Shown here: positions 37,932-45,859 of the stretch, in pieces
How positions within the stretch are numbered: position 1 is the stretch's first letter
Layout of the letters: each line of letters opens with the position of its first letter
Assembly: GCA_963723235.1 (NCBI GenBank)
Contig: CAVRPV010000017.1
Location: 219,822-283,821, forward strand
Length of the DNA stretch: 64,000 nucleotides
Source: CAIRTM01 sp963723235
GTDB lineage: Bacteria > Desulfobacterota > WTBG01 > CAIYCZ01 > CAIRTM01
Direction of reading: 5' to 3'
Translations under genes and position numbers: made by a program
Notes under the pieces: model-generated
What the model saw: only the letters and a program-made list of their open reading frames with translations
Database searches by the model: none
Told to the model about the DNA's origin: nothing

Positions 37932-39233
37932 TCAGGCCGACTGAAGATAGCGCGGAATGCTCTGCGCGATGGTGTTCCAGATCATGTCCGCACGCTCATC
38001 ATCGCTCTCCAGCATGGTCAGCCTGAAACCCTCCAACTCACAGCAAAACCCGGTGAGCGGCACAACGCAGATGCCGGTCGCGCCCAGCAAATAATATACA
38101 AAGCGTTTGTCGGGCTTGACGCCGTTGACCTTCTGCTCTATCAGGGCCCTGGCCTCCGGGTTGGCTATTTCGAGGCGCTGCGTTTCTCTGAGTACCCCCG
38201 GGTTGAACAGCACGGTCATATAAAAGGCCCCGCGGGGACGCACAACCGTAATGCCCGGCACGTCTTTCAAAATATCAAAAGCCCGGTTGACCCGTTTTTC
38301 ATACATCCGGCAGCGCTGTTCAAGGTGAGCCGGGTAGCGCGGATCGCTCATAATACGCGGTATGGCGTACTGCGGCAGCGAGGTCGAGCAGACCTCAAGC
38401 ATTTTTGCGTTTATCAGACTGTTGATATAGCGCTTAAACATGGGGTGCCGGTCCTGATTGTACACCTCGATCCAACCGCAGCGCGCACCCGGCCAGGGAA
38501 ACTCCTTGGATATTCCACGCAAGGCTATGCCGGGGCGATCACCGATCACCTCGGCAAGGCTTGCGGTATGGGCACCGTTATAGATAATGCTGGCGTAGAT
38601 TTCATCACAGATAACAAATACCTGATGGCGCCGGGCAATATCCATCATCTTCTCCAGCACCTCGCGCGGATACACGGATCCGGTCGGATTGTCGGGGTTG
38701 ATCACCAGCATGCCGGAAATGGAGTCGTTGTATTGTATCTTCTTGTCCAGATCATCCAGATCAGGCATCCAGTTGTCATGCGGTTTGAGCTTATAGGTGA
38801 GATGTTCATATCCCGAATGCGCCGCTTCAGCCGAAGAGTGGGTAGAATAGGCCGGCGAAGGCCCGATCACGCGGGCTTCGCGCTTCAGGAACCCGAACAT
38901 CCGGGCCACAGCATCGCCAAGCCCGTTGAAAAAAATAATATCATTGCTGGTAACCTGCACACCGCCGCGGCGGTTAACCTGCGCGGCGATAAACTCCCGC
39001 GCGCTGGACAGGCCCTGTGTTTCCGTATACCCGTAGGTCGTATCATCGCTTACCAGCTCGCTCACGATCGCTTTCATCCAGTCGGGCAGCTTCTCGCCCT
39101 TCTGCACCGGATCGCCGATGTTTTCCCAGTAGATATCAACCCCGCAGGCGCGCACCTGTTTTGCGATCGCGACAATGCCCCGAATCTCATAGGTCAGCTG
39201 ATCCGCGCCTTCATGTACAATCTGTCGTCTCAT
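37932..39233 (-). CDS. PLP-dependent aminotransferase, AlaA-like class I/II
   Basis: The product has 433 residues. It shows GDPVQKGEKLPDW, GYGYTETQGL-like TTYGYTETQGLSSAREF, NPDNPTGSVYP, the CDEIYASIIYNG aspartate/tyrosine and the PLP lysine in RGISKEFPWPGARCGW. This form, with a long N-terminus before YTETQG, matches AlaA/AspC-type alanine or aspartate transaminases of anaerobes. The substrate is not settled by sequence. It lies 103 bases upstream of hemC on the same strand and could provide read-through transcription. Confidence 0.88.
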   Translation of the reverse strand: MRRQIVHEGADQLTYEIRGIVAIAKQVRACGVDIYWENIGDPVQKGEKLPDWMKAIVSELVSDDTTYGYTETQGLSSAREFIAAQVNRRGGVQVTSNDIIFFNGLGDAVARMFGFLKREARVIGPSPAYSTHSSAEAAHSGYEHLTYKLKPHDNWMPDLDDLDKKIQYNDSISGMLVINPDNPTGSVYPREVLEKMMDIARRHQVFVICDEIYASIIYNGAHTASLAEVIGDRPGIALRGISKEFPWPGARCGWIEVYNQDRHPMFKRYINSLINAKMLEVCSTSLPQYAIPRIMSDPRYPAHLEQRCRMYEKRVNRAFDILKDVPGITVVRPRGAFYMTVLFNPGVLRETQRLEIANPEARALIEQKVNGVKPDKRFVYYLLGATGICVVPLTGFCCELEGFRLTMLESDDERADMIWNTIAQSIPRYLQSA

Positions 39234-39386
39234 AGTCTGGTATACTCCGTAAAAACCATGTGTTCTGCAGAACGTTTTTTGCAACCGCTGAATGTATCCG
39301 TTTTACGAACGGATGTCAATTCAGGGCATCAGCGGCCATACTGGCTGCGCCTCTGGCAAGCAGCTAAAACAGCCCTTTGAACGCCA

Positions 39387-39548
39387 TGCTGCTCAAAAAT
39401 ACCCAAGTGCAAGATGCGCAATTATTTGTAGGGGCACGGCATGCCGTTCCCCTACCGTACGCCCTCCTGTCCCGCTCTGCGGGGAAAGACGAATGATGAA
39501 CACAATCCCGCTATAGCGGGACAGATAGGCATTTTTCAACAGCCTGCT
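39387..39548. repeat. diverged second copy of the CAGGCTGTT...AACAGCCTG element
   Basis: It ends ATTTTTCAACAGCCTG at 39532-39547, with the inverse CATGCTGCTCAAAAAT at 39387. Two further palindromes lie inside: GTAGGGGCACGGCATGCC-GTTCCCCTAC near 39430 and TCCCGCTATAGCGGGA near 39507. It is the same kind of element as at 12248-12371 with other repeats nested in it. Confidence 0.6.
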
Positions 39549-39888
39549 ACAGGCCCTTGATTTCCTCGACAACAAACGGTAAACAACGCAGAGCAAGACT
39601 CCCCCGCTTAATCCACATGCGTGCCATGGCAATATTTTCACCGTCCGGCCTGACAATATGGGGCAATTCCTCAACATGGCCGATATCATCAATGCTGAAC
39701 TCATAATAAAACGGGCTGCTGCTGTAGGGATCAGACACCAGGACAACCTTGCTGCTGTCAAGCGGATGCTTAATCGGAGAGCCGCTGAAGCAGACATGGG
39801 TCTGTACGAGTTCCTCAAGGCGATACTCCTTGCGATATTTACGTATCTCAAATTTTTTTGTTTCCTGATGGAAATTTGATAGCGTCAT
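39547..39888 (-). CDS. small conserved protein of unknown function (Ppa-labelled family of Desulfobacterota)
   Basis: The product has 113 residues. It contains KFEIRKYRKEYRLEELVQTHVCFSGSP, VVLVSDPYSSSPFYYEFSIDDIGHVEELP and ALRCLPFVVEE. I recall similar short proteins annotated as 'inorganic pyrophosphatase Ppa' in sulfate reducers, but I see no canonical pyrophosphatase metal site (no DxDGD-type motif), so I do not claim the activity. It lies just downstream of cysC, whose pathway yields pyrophosphate. Its stop overlaps the end of the palindromic element. Confidence 0.6.
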   Translation of the reverse strand: MTLSNFHQETKKFEIRKYRKEYRLEELVQTHVCFSGSPIKHPLDSSKVVLVSDPYSSSPFYYEFSIDDIGHVEELPHIVRPDGENIAMARMWIKRGSLALRCLPFVVEEIKGL

Positions 39889-40014
39889 ATGCAGCTCCCA
39901 TTACGTTTTTTGTCTGTCTCCTGCACTCCCGCATCTGCCTTTGAAACAGCTATACGGCCACGTATGCAGGGCGCCCTGCGTTCAGGCTGTTACCCTACTG
40001 TGTTTTCAAAGCCT

Positions 40015-40621
40015 TTAAATATAGGCATGCGTGCGAAGATAATCAATCACAGTCCGGGCGCACGCATCGACCGGCATTACGCCTGAATCAATCACGATCT
40101 CCGGGTGCAGGGGCTCTTCATACGGCGCGGAAATACCGGTAAAATCAGCTATCTCCCCGGCGCGCGCCTTTTTGTACAGCCCTTTGGGATCGCGTTTTTC
40201 GCAAACGCTGACATCACATGTAAGAAAAATTTCCAGCATATCGCCCGGGGCCGACCAGCGAGCGGACCAGATCACGATCCATGCGATATGGCGAGATGAA
40301 CGCGGTAGAAACCATAATACCTGCGTCCACAAACAGCTTTGCAACCTCGCCGATACGGCGAATATTTTCGGTGCGGTCCTGCGGCGAAAATCCAAGATTT
40401 TTGTTCAGCCCAAAACGAATGTTATCACCATCGAGAAGATAGGTGCGCCTGCCCAGTTCAAAAAGACGTTTTTCAACTTCCAGGGCAATCGTTGATTTGC
40501 CGCAGCCGGAAAGCCCGGTATACCAAAGAATGACCCCCCGGTGGCCGTTGAGTTCTTCGCGCTCTTTTCTGGTTATTGCCGCCTGATGCCAGGTGATGTT
40601 TTTGCTTACTGGTTCACTCAT
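40015..40621 (-). CDS. cysC: adenylylsulfate (APS) kinase (one frameshift)
   Basis: From MSEPVSKNITWHQAAITRKE at 40621, the P-loop is LWYTGLSGCGKSTIA, followed by LLDGDNIRFGLNKNLGFSPQDRTENIRR. Near 40242-40251 a GGG run carries one G too many. The other frame gives GDMLEIFLTCDVSVCEKRDPKGLYKKAR and IVIDSG to the stop at 40015, total about 201 residues as expected. It phosphorylates APS to PAPS. No cysD/cysN or sat lies nearby. Confidence 0.9.
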
Positions 40622-40670
40622 GGTCTTTTCCGTCCATGTTTTTTTCAACAATGTGGTAGCGGCCGCGCTT

Positions 40671-41609
40671 TCAGGACCGGCTCTCTTTGCGAGAGGCCAG
40701 AATATTTTTGGCCTTATCGATGTCAAGCCCGATCTGGCGTTTGAGTTCTTCAGGGCTGTCAAATTTCCTTTCAAGCCGGATTTTCCGGACAAACCGCAGT
40801 GTAATGTCGCGACCGTACAGGTCTTCATTAAAATCAAACAGATGCGCTTCAATAGTGCGTTTTTTGCCATCAAAGGTCGGGTTGAAGCCGATATTGACCG
40901 CTGCGCCATAGGTGCCATAGGGCGTATCGGCCAGCACCGCGTACACGCCGTTATGCGGAACGAGATCCTTGACATGACTCAAATTGGCTGTGGGAAAGCC
41001 AATGCGCCGCTTTTTGCCATGCACGACCGTACCTGACATGCGGTAATCGCTGCCCAACAGTTTGGCCGCAAGCGAAACCTTGCCACCGGTTATCAGTGTG
41101 CGAATCGTCGTGCTGCGTACCGGAATATTTCGATCCCTGATATCCGGTTCAACATGCACCGAAAAACCCTGTTGCGCACCAACCTGCTCCAACATTGCGA
41201 CTGAACCGTTTCGTCCTCTGCCGAAAGAATAATCATGGCCGATGACGATCTCTCGCGGCTGAAGACGCCGGCAGATCACATCCTGCAAAAAGGCCTCAGG
41301 GGTTTTTTGAGCAAAGCGCTTTGTAAAATGCTCACAAACAAGATAATCAACGCCAAGGGTCGAGATCACATGCGCTTTTTCCTCAAACGTTGTTATCTTG
41401 GGCGGTTCCTGCTCGGGGCGCAGCACATTGAGCGGATGCGGATCAAAGGTATACACAACAGCGCTGCCATTGATCGCACGCGCACGCGCGATAGCCTTCC
41501 GTATGATTTTCTGATGACCGCGATGCACACCGTCAAAATTGCCCAGTGTAACCACGCAATTTTTAATATGCAGTTTTTTAAAAGCCTTGCTGCCGCTAAT
41601 TATTTTCAT
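40671..41609 (-). CDS. ribF: bifunctional riboflavin kinase / FAD synthetase
   Basis: The product has 312 residues. The N-terminal FAD synthetase domain has VVTLGNFDGVHRGHQKII and VIGHDYSFGRGRNGSV. The C-terminal kinase domain has GKKRRIGFPTANL, GVYAVLADT and NIGFNPTFDGKKRTIEAHLFDFNEDLYG. It makes FMN and then FAD. It lies 50 bases upstream of cysC on the same strand. Confidence 0.96.
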   Translation of the reverse strand: MKIISGSKAFKKLHIKNCVVTLGNFDGVHRGHQKIIRKAIARARAINGSAVVYTFDPHPLNVLRPEQEPPKITTFEEKAHVISTLGVDYLVCEHFTKRFAQKTPEAFLQDVICRRLQPREIVIGHDYSFGRGRNGSVAMLEQVGAQQGFSVHVEPDIRDRNIPVRSTTIRTLITGGKVSLAAKLLGSDYRMSGTVVHGKKRRIGFPTANLSHVKDLVPHNGVYAVLADTPYGTYGAAVNIGFNPTFDGKKRTIEAHLFDFNEDLYGRDITLRFVRKIRLERKFDSPEELKRQIGLDIDKAKNILASRKESRS

Positions 41610-41645
41610 GGTTGTGCTATAAAAAATCCGGTTTGACTGTTTTTA

Positions 41646-41744
41646 GTGATTCCGGTCCCGCTGGAGCGGGATACACTCCGGCCGGAATCCAGGCATTTCA
41701 GCTCCGCACAAAAACACTGGACACCGGTTTTCACAGGTGTGACG
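41646..41744. repeat. palindromic REP-like element, relative of 7400-7478
   Basis: It starts GTGATTCCGG, has a hairpin TCCCGCTGGAGCGGGA, then CCGGAATCCAGG, and ends CACTGGACACCGGTTTTCACAGGTGTGACGA. The layout (inverted GTCA-like ends, hairpin, CCAGG...CTGGA, hairpin) matches the unit at 7400-7478 although the hairpin sequences differ. Confidence 0.6.
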
Positions 41745-41789
41745 AGTTCTAACGAGACCTTCCATCTTCAAACTTCGCTGCCGCAGTGC

Positions 41790-42200
41790 TCAGGTAATCA
41801 TGAGTTTGCCGGAAGCCTCGGCAATCACGCTGCCGTCTTCGCTTCGAATGCTCGTCCGCGCGTACACCAGACGTTTGCGTATATCCTCTATCTTCGCACT
41901 GCATATCAAAAGAGTACCGACCCTCGCAGGACGTTTGAACTTCGTAGTCATCTCAGCCGTAACAACAGTCAAACCGGCGTGCACAGCCGCCTTTGCCATG
42001 GTCTCATCCATCAGAGTCATTAAAATCCCTCCATGGACAACATCCTTCCAGCCCTGATATGCCGCACCTGCCACAAAACGGGTCTCAGCCGTGCGCCCGT
42101 CCTCGCCGTAGGTAAACGACAACTTCAGGCCGGATTCATTTTCAGTTCCGCATGCAAAGCATCTATTGTTATCGACTGTCAAAGCCGCAGCGGTCTTCAT
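41790..42200 (-). CDS. PaaI-like hotdog thioesterase
   Basis: The product has 136 residues from the ATG at 42200. It is a single hotdog domain with NRCFACGTENESGLKL near the start, VVHGGILMTLMDETMAKAA (catalytic region, central helix) and TTKFKRPARVGTLLICSAKI. PaaI-like enzymes hydrolyse acyl-CoA thioesters; the acyl group is unknown here. It is the last gene before tRNA-Leu. Confidence 0.88.
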   Translation of the reverse strand: MKTAAALTVDNNRCFACGTENESGLKLSFTYGEDGRTAETRFVAGAAYQGWKDVVHGGILMTLMDETMAKAAVHAGLTVVTAEMTTKFKRPARVGTLLICSAKIEDIRKRLVYARTSIRSEDGSVIAEASGKLMIT

Positions 42201-42257
42201 CGCCGGCACATACTCCTGCTAAAACCCTTACTCAGACAAGGCAAAATTAAAAATGCC

Positions 42258-42286
42258 TTGACAACAAAAATAAAATATTGTAAATG
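42258..42286 (+). promoter_or_regulatory. sigma70-type promoter for tRNA-Leu
   Basis: TTGACA at 42258-42263, 17-base spacer, TAAATG at 42281-42286, 51 bases before the tRNA. Confidence 0.5.
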
Positions 42287-42337
42287 AATTACCAACAAAT
42301 TGCAAACGGTTAGCCGCACGAATCACGAAAAACCGTT

Positions 42338-42424
42338 GCCGAAGTGGTGGAATTGGTAGACACGCAAGGTTCAGGACCTTGTGGGGGCAACCTCGTGGAA
42401 GTTCGAGTCTTCTCTTCGGCACCA
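42338..42424 (+). tRNA. tRNA-Leu (anticodon CAG)
   Basis: An 87-base class II tRNA: acceptor GCCGAAG pairs with CTTCGGC, then ACCA encoded. The anticodon arm is AAGGT-TCAGGA-CCTT with CAG. The long variable arm is GTGGGGGCAACCTCGT, and the T arm has GTTCGAGTC. An integrase gene end lies 43 bases downstream, so this is a likely attachment site. Confidence 0.97.
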
Positions 42425-42433
42425 AAACAATTC

Positions 42434-42478
42434 AAGAGCTTGAGATAACTTGTTTATTTCAGGCTCTTATTGTTTTAT
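42434..42478 (+). terminator. probable terminator after tRNA-Leu
   Basis: AAGAGCTTGA pairs with TCAGGCTCTT (one G-U wobble) across a 15-base loop, followed by ATTGTTTT. The stem overlaps the stop of the integrase remnant on the other strand. Confidence 0.5.
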
Positions 42479-42660
42479 ATGCGATTTTATGCGATTGCCG
42501 TTCTCGCCAGGAAGCGCATTTTCCAACCCAAAACGACCTTCACCAGAAACCCAGTGCCCATAGGTATCAACCGTAATCTTGATACTGCTGTGGTCTAACT
42601 GTTTTTGAACGTAGACCGAACTTTGATGCGCCATCAACATAATGCTGGCATAGGTGACCT
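42467..42660 (-). pseudogene. tyrosine-recombinase (integrase) C-terminal remnant
   Basis: The minus strand reads TYASIMLMAHQSSVYVQKQL, DHSSIKITVDTYGHWVSGEG, then RFGLENALPGENG to a stop at 42467. This is the end of a phage-type integrase: the RHTYAS box (its RH lost), the GHSS box with Asp in place of Gly, and the catalytic tyrosine in TVDTYGH. The rest of the gene is replaced by an IS3 fragment at about 42660. It ends 43 bases from tRNA-Leu, the standard place for an island integrase. Confidence 0.85.
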
Positions 42661-42826
42661 TCCCCCGATGATGGTGTCACTTTTTAAGTTAACACCGGCA
42701 GCGAATTTCCTTCATTCCAACAGGTATGATCTTGTAACCTAAATCCAAATGTTTTTGCCTCCGGTTCTGTTGGCTTGCAGTTCACAGCGCTGTGCGGCCG
42801 GATATGGTTGTAGTTGTCCCCGCATA
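42660..42826 (-). pseudogene. IS3-family transposase OrfB C-terminal remnant
   Basis: The minus strand reads NYNHIRPHSAVNCKPTEPEA, then KTFGFRLQDHTCWNEG and a stop at about 42695, followed by TTAAAAAGTGACACC. The NxxRPHSxxxxxxP wording is the end of IS3-group transposases. Only the last 45 or so codons remain; the insertion cuts the integrase gene. Confidence 0.7.
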
Positions 42827-42966
42827 AAAAACCTAGTCATTTTAATATTATACCCCGACAATGCATCAAAACTAAATAAAAGCCACCAGCCATATTTGGA
42901 CTTGCTAACATGATAACTTGTATGATATTAAAAAACAAAAATTCAAACTATCTATCATAAAAAATT

Positions 42967-44255
42967 ATGCGCAACCTAATATTAGGTCTTTCTATTTTAT
43001 GTTTAGCTCTATCAGGACTTATCACATTTACAAGCACTTAACTTACCTGAAAAAACACTTCACAACTCGGCATCACAACCGCCCATAAAAATACATGAGT
43101 CCTCACAGGTTGTAAAAGATACTGCGCTGAAACCGGTCGGGAAACAAGACCCCGGATCCAACGTCAATCAAACATTACAAAACACGATCTCCCATCTGGA
43201 ACAGACATTAGAGAATAATATTACCGATTCACAAATAAATATCCAAACATTAGAGAACACGGTTAAACAATTAGAACATAAACTTATTAATATAGACAAT
43301 GCTACACAAACAGATACACAGTCATCTAAAAACACAATTGTTCAATTGGAACAAAAACTGACGGATAAACTTACCGATGCACAAATAAATATCCAGACCT
43401 TGGAAAACACAGTTAAACAATTGGAACAAAAACTGGCGGACAAAATCGACGACTCACAAAAAAATACGCAGTCAGCTAAAAATACAACGGGCCAACTTGA
43501 ACAAAAACTGACGGATAAACTTACAGATGCACAAATAAATATCCAGACCCTGGAAAAAACCGTTAAACAGTTGGAACAAAAACTGGCAGAAAAAATCGAC
43601 TGACTCACAAAAAAATACGCAGTCAGCTAAAAATACAACGGACCAACTTGAACAAAAACTGACGGATAAATTTACCGATGCACAAATAAATATCCAGGCC
43701 TTGGAAAACACTGTTAAACAGTTGGAACAAAAACTGGCGGACAAAATCGCTGACTCACGAACAGATACACAGTCAGCTAAAAATACAACGGGCCAACTTG
43801 GACAAAAAATTACGGATAAACCTACCGATGCACAAATAAATATCCAGACCCTGGAAAACACAGAAAAATCATCAGGCCAGTTGTTATTCTCTGTAAGCTT
43901 TGACTCCGGTAAGTTTGTCATTGATAATAGTACAAAAAAACTTATTCAACAATCCACTCAATATATTGGTTCCCTGCCTCCCAATTATCGTGTGATCGTG
44001 GAGGGACATACCGACAATAGTCCCCTCAAAACCATCTCTGAACAAAAATATCCTTATGAGGATAACATGGGTCTTTCACTCTTTAGAGCTAAAACAGTAG
44101 CCGGTATGTTCGAAAAAGAAGGGATATCCTCTAAACGTATCTCAGCCATCGGTTATGGCGCTACACGTCCAATCGCCACTAATGCAACCAGCGAAGGCCG
44201 TGCAAAAAACCGCAGAGTTGTTGTCAGGCTCATACCTGAAGAGAAGGAAATTTAA
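42967..44255 (+). pseudogene. membrane-anchored coiled-coil repeat protein with OmpA C-terminal domain (two frameshifts)
   Basis: The N-terminus MRNLILGLSILCLALSGLIT is a signal anchor. A frame change near 43036 is followed by a long helical region of 25-residue units (QLEQKLTDKLTDAQINIQTL and QLEQKLADKIDDSQKNTQSA alternate), then a second frame change near 43597 inside a repeat (an extra T, GACTGACTC against GACGACTC). The C-terminal OmpA domain (about 120 residues) has FSVSFDSGKFVID, YRVIVEGHTDNSPL, LSLFRAKTVAGMFEKEGI and NRRVVVRL, which bind peptidoglycan. Corrected length is about 429 residues. The layout, helix anchor, stalk and OmpA domain, is like MotB/stalk proteins. The ExeA-like ATPase gene follows 3 bases later. 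Confidence 0.8.
43349..43948 (+). repeat. 150-bp tandem repeats in the stalk region
   Basis: Copies start at 43349, 43499, 43650 and 43800 (marker GAACAAAAACTG), plus a degenerate earlier copy. Each 150-bp unit encodes two related 25-residue helices. The second-to-third spacing is 151, which is the frameshift. Confidence 0.85.
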
Positions 44256-44258
44256 AAA

Positions 44259-45140
44259 ATGTACACCGAAAACTTTAATTTAAACAAACTGCCCTTTGAA
44301 AATGTCCCTGATCCAGCCTTCTTTTTTGACCAGGGTGATTATGGACAGATTCGAAATCGGATTAAAAATTCCCTGATTGCAGGCCGGGGGTTAACTATAG
44401 TAACCGGTCCGATAGGTTCGGGCAAAACGACTCTGAGTCAAATGATGAAATCCGATTATTCTGATAATTACCAACTCATATGGATGGCTGAACCCCCGGA
44501 TAACAGCACGGATCTTTTCTTATTTATCATTCAAGAACTGGGCCTAAAAACTTCAATAACCGAAAGAGTCTTTGTTTTAAGAGATATCAGAGAGGCTCTC
44601 TTGAAGATGAATTCTGCTGAAAAAAAATGCCTCATGGTTATCGATGAATCACATCTGGCGACTAACGATGTGCTTGAAGGCATCCGCATTCTCAACAACC
44701 TCGAAGAAGGCCCGACGAAAATGATTCAAATCCTTCTGCTCGGTCAGATGGAAATATTAGAAACACTCAAAAAACCGGAAATGAAACCGTTTATGCAGCG
44801 CATTGCCTCTTTGGAAAAAATTGGCCACATGAATGCTGACAAAATACGTCAATACATATCCCACCGGATTAAAATGGCAGGGGGTAAGCCATCAATATTT
44901 ACAGAAACAGGATGGGAAGCTGTTGTTATAGCTTCAGTCACGGGAGGTGGAGTCCCCCGTGTAATCAATTCATTATGTGACAGATCTCTTAATACGGCCT
45001 TTGAAAAGGGTAAAACTGCTGTAGATATTGATGACATCTCCACAGTTGCTGAAGAGATGGGAATATTCAAAGATCTTTTTCATTATAAAATTACAACAGA
45101 AAACAAGAAAATAAACTCCGAGGAACTCGTAAATTTCTGA
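44259..45140 (+). CDS. ExeA/GspA-like AAA ATPase
   Basis: The product has 293 residues. It begins MYTENFNLNKLPFENVPDPAFFF as ExeA-type ATPases do. Walker A is GPIGSGKTT (residues 50-58), Walker B is CLMVIDESH (124-132), and the arginine-finger region is MKPFMQRIASLEKIG. Right after the stop, another frame is open to 45316 and ends with a membrane helix (FLLFSLVILTLSIIFYF). A one-base change at the stop would give the ATPase a C-terminal membrane anchor as in ExeA/GspA. It probably works with the upstream OmpA-domain protein at the cell wall, like ExeA with ExeB in secretin assembly; this is inference. Confidence 0.85.
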   Translation: MYTENFNLNKLPFENVPDPAFFFDQGDYGQIRNRIKNSLIAGRGLTIVTGPIGSGKTTLSQMMKSDYSDNYQLIWMAEPPDNSTDLFLFIIQELGLKTSITERVFVLRDIREALLKMNSAEKKCLMVIDESHLATNDVLEGIRILNNLEEGPTKMIQILLLGQMEILETLKKPEMKPFMQRIASLEKIGHMNADKIRQYISHRIKMAGGKPSIFTETGWEAVVIASVTGGGVPRVINSLCDRSLNTAFEKGKTAVDIDDISTVAEEMGIFKDLFHYKITTENKKINSEELVNF

Positions 45141-45142
45141 AG

Positions 45143-45316
45143 TTGGTCAAGGGCGCTCCACCTTCACTTCAGGCACCGATAACAACCACCAAACAGCCGG
45201 ATCAGGAAATAACCCTGACGACAAGCCGTCCTGATCTCAAAGCACCGCTACAATTCCTCCTGTTCTCTCTTGTAATCCTGACCTTAAGTATCATTTTCTA
45301 TTTTCAGAGAGTATAA
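45143..45316 (+). other. probable out-of-frame C-terminal extension of the ExeA-like protein with a membrane helix
   Basis: From the end of the ATPase gene a frame runs KLVKGAPPSLQAPITTTKQP, then about 15 residues, then a 17-residue hydrophobic helix and FQRV-stop. It has no ATG; TTG at 45143 is the only likely start and lacks a ribosome site. It is better explained as the true end of the ATPase separated by a one-base indel at about 45136. Confidence 0.5.
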
Positions 45317-45479
45317 TACGAAATGAGATACCTATAGGATCCAGAACAAGCATCAAATGCTACATCACGCTGGCGAAAAAATCGATCCGACAGACTCCAA
45401 ATTAAACGATATCTAGACACAGCTTTTTTGGTCAGTTTGAATTCTATTGTTAGCAATTAGTGCTATTTATCCGTGACTA

Positions 45480-45838
45480 CCTTCTGACCCTTAACTGTGG
45501 GAAAGCCCTCCTCCCACCAACCACAGCGAAGCACAGGCACTGCGTATTAAACGAAAACAGGGTGGACTAGATGGAAGGCGCCAGAAGTTAAACGGATAAA
45601 AAGTTATAGTTTCTTTGAGCTTAAAGAAGAATACCTAAAATGGGCACAAAGACAAAAAAGCTATAACAGTAAAAAATATTTTTTGAGCAGTTGTGTAAAG
45701 AATTTGGAAACCTGCCTTTAAGAAACTGTGGAACCAAGCTTGTTGATCAGTTTGTAACCAAGAGACTCGAAAGGAAAATAAGCCAGCAACTGTAATCAGT
45801 CACTTGGCTACTATCAAGCATATGTTCTCAAGGAGAAT
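45480..45838 (+). pseudogene. integrase N-terminal remnant
   Basis: Translation with frame changes gives SEAQALRIKRKQGGLDGR, then KSYSFFELKEEYLKWAQRQ, KSYNSKKYFFEQLCKEFGNL, LVDQFVTKRLERK and a broken TVNHHLATIKHMFS-like end. This is the arm-binding and core-binding part of a tyrosine recombinase. It is on the + strand, opposite to the C-terminal remnant at 42467, so it is either a second integrase or an inverted piece. Confidence 0.65.
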
Positions 45839-45859
45839 AGGGGACAGACAAAATATGTA

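Noticed and set aside
37674..39380. 568-codon open frame on the plus strand
   Set aside because: It is the shadow of the hemC start and the aminotransferase gene, whose motifs on the minus strand are unambiguous.
43349..43948. 150-bp direct repeats as a possible replication origin iteron set
   Set aside because: They are in-frame coding repeats for a coiled coil; no rep gene or DnaA-type boxes are nearby.
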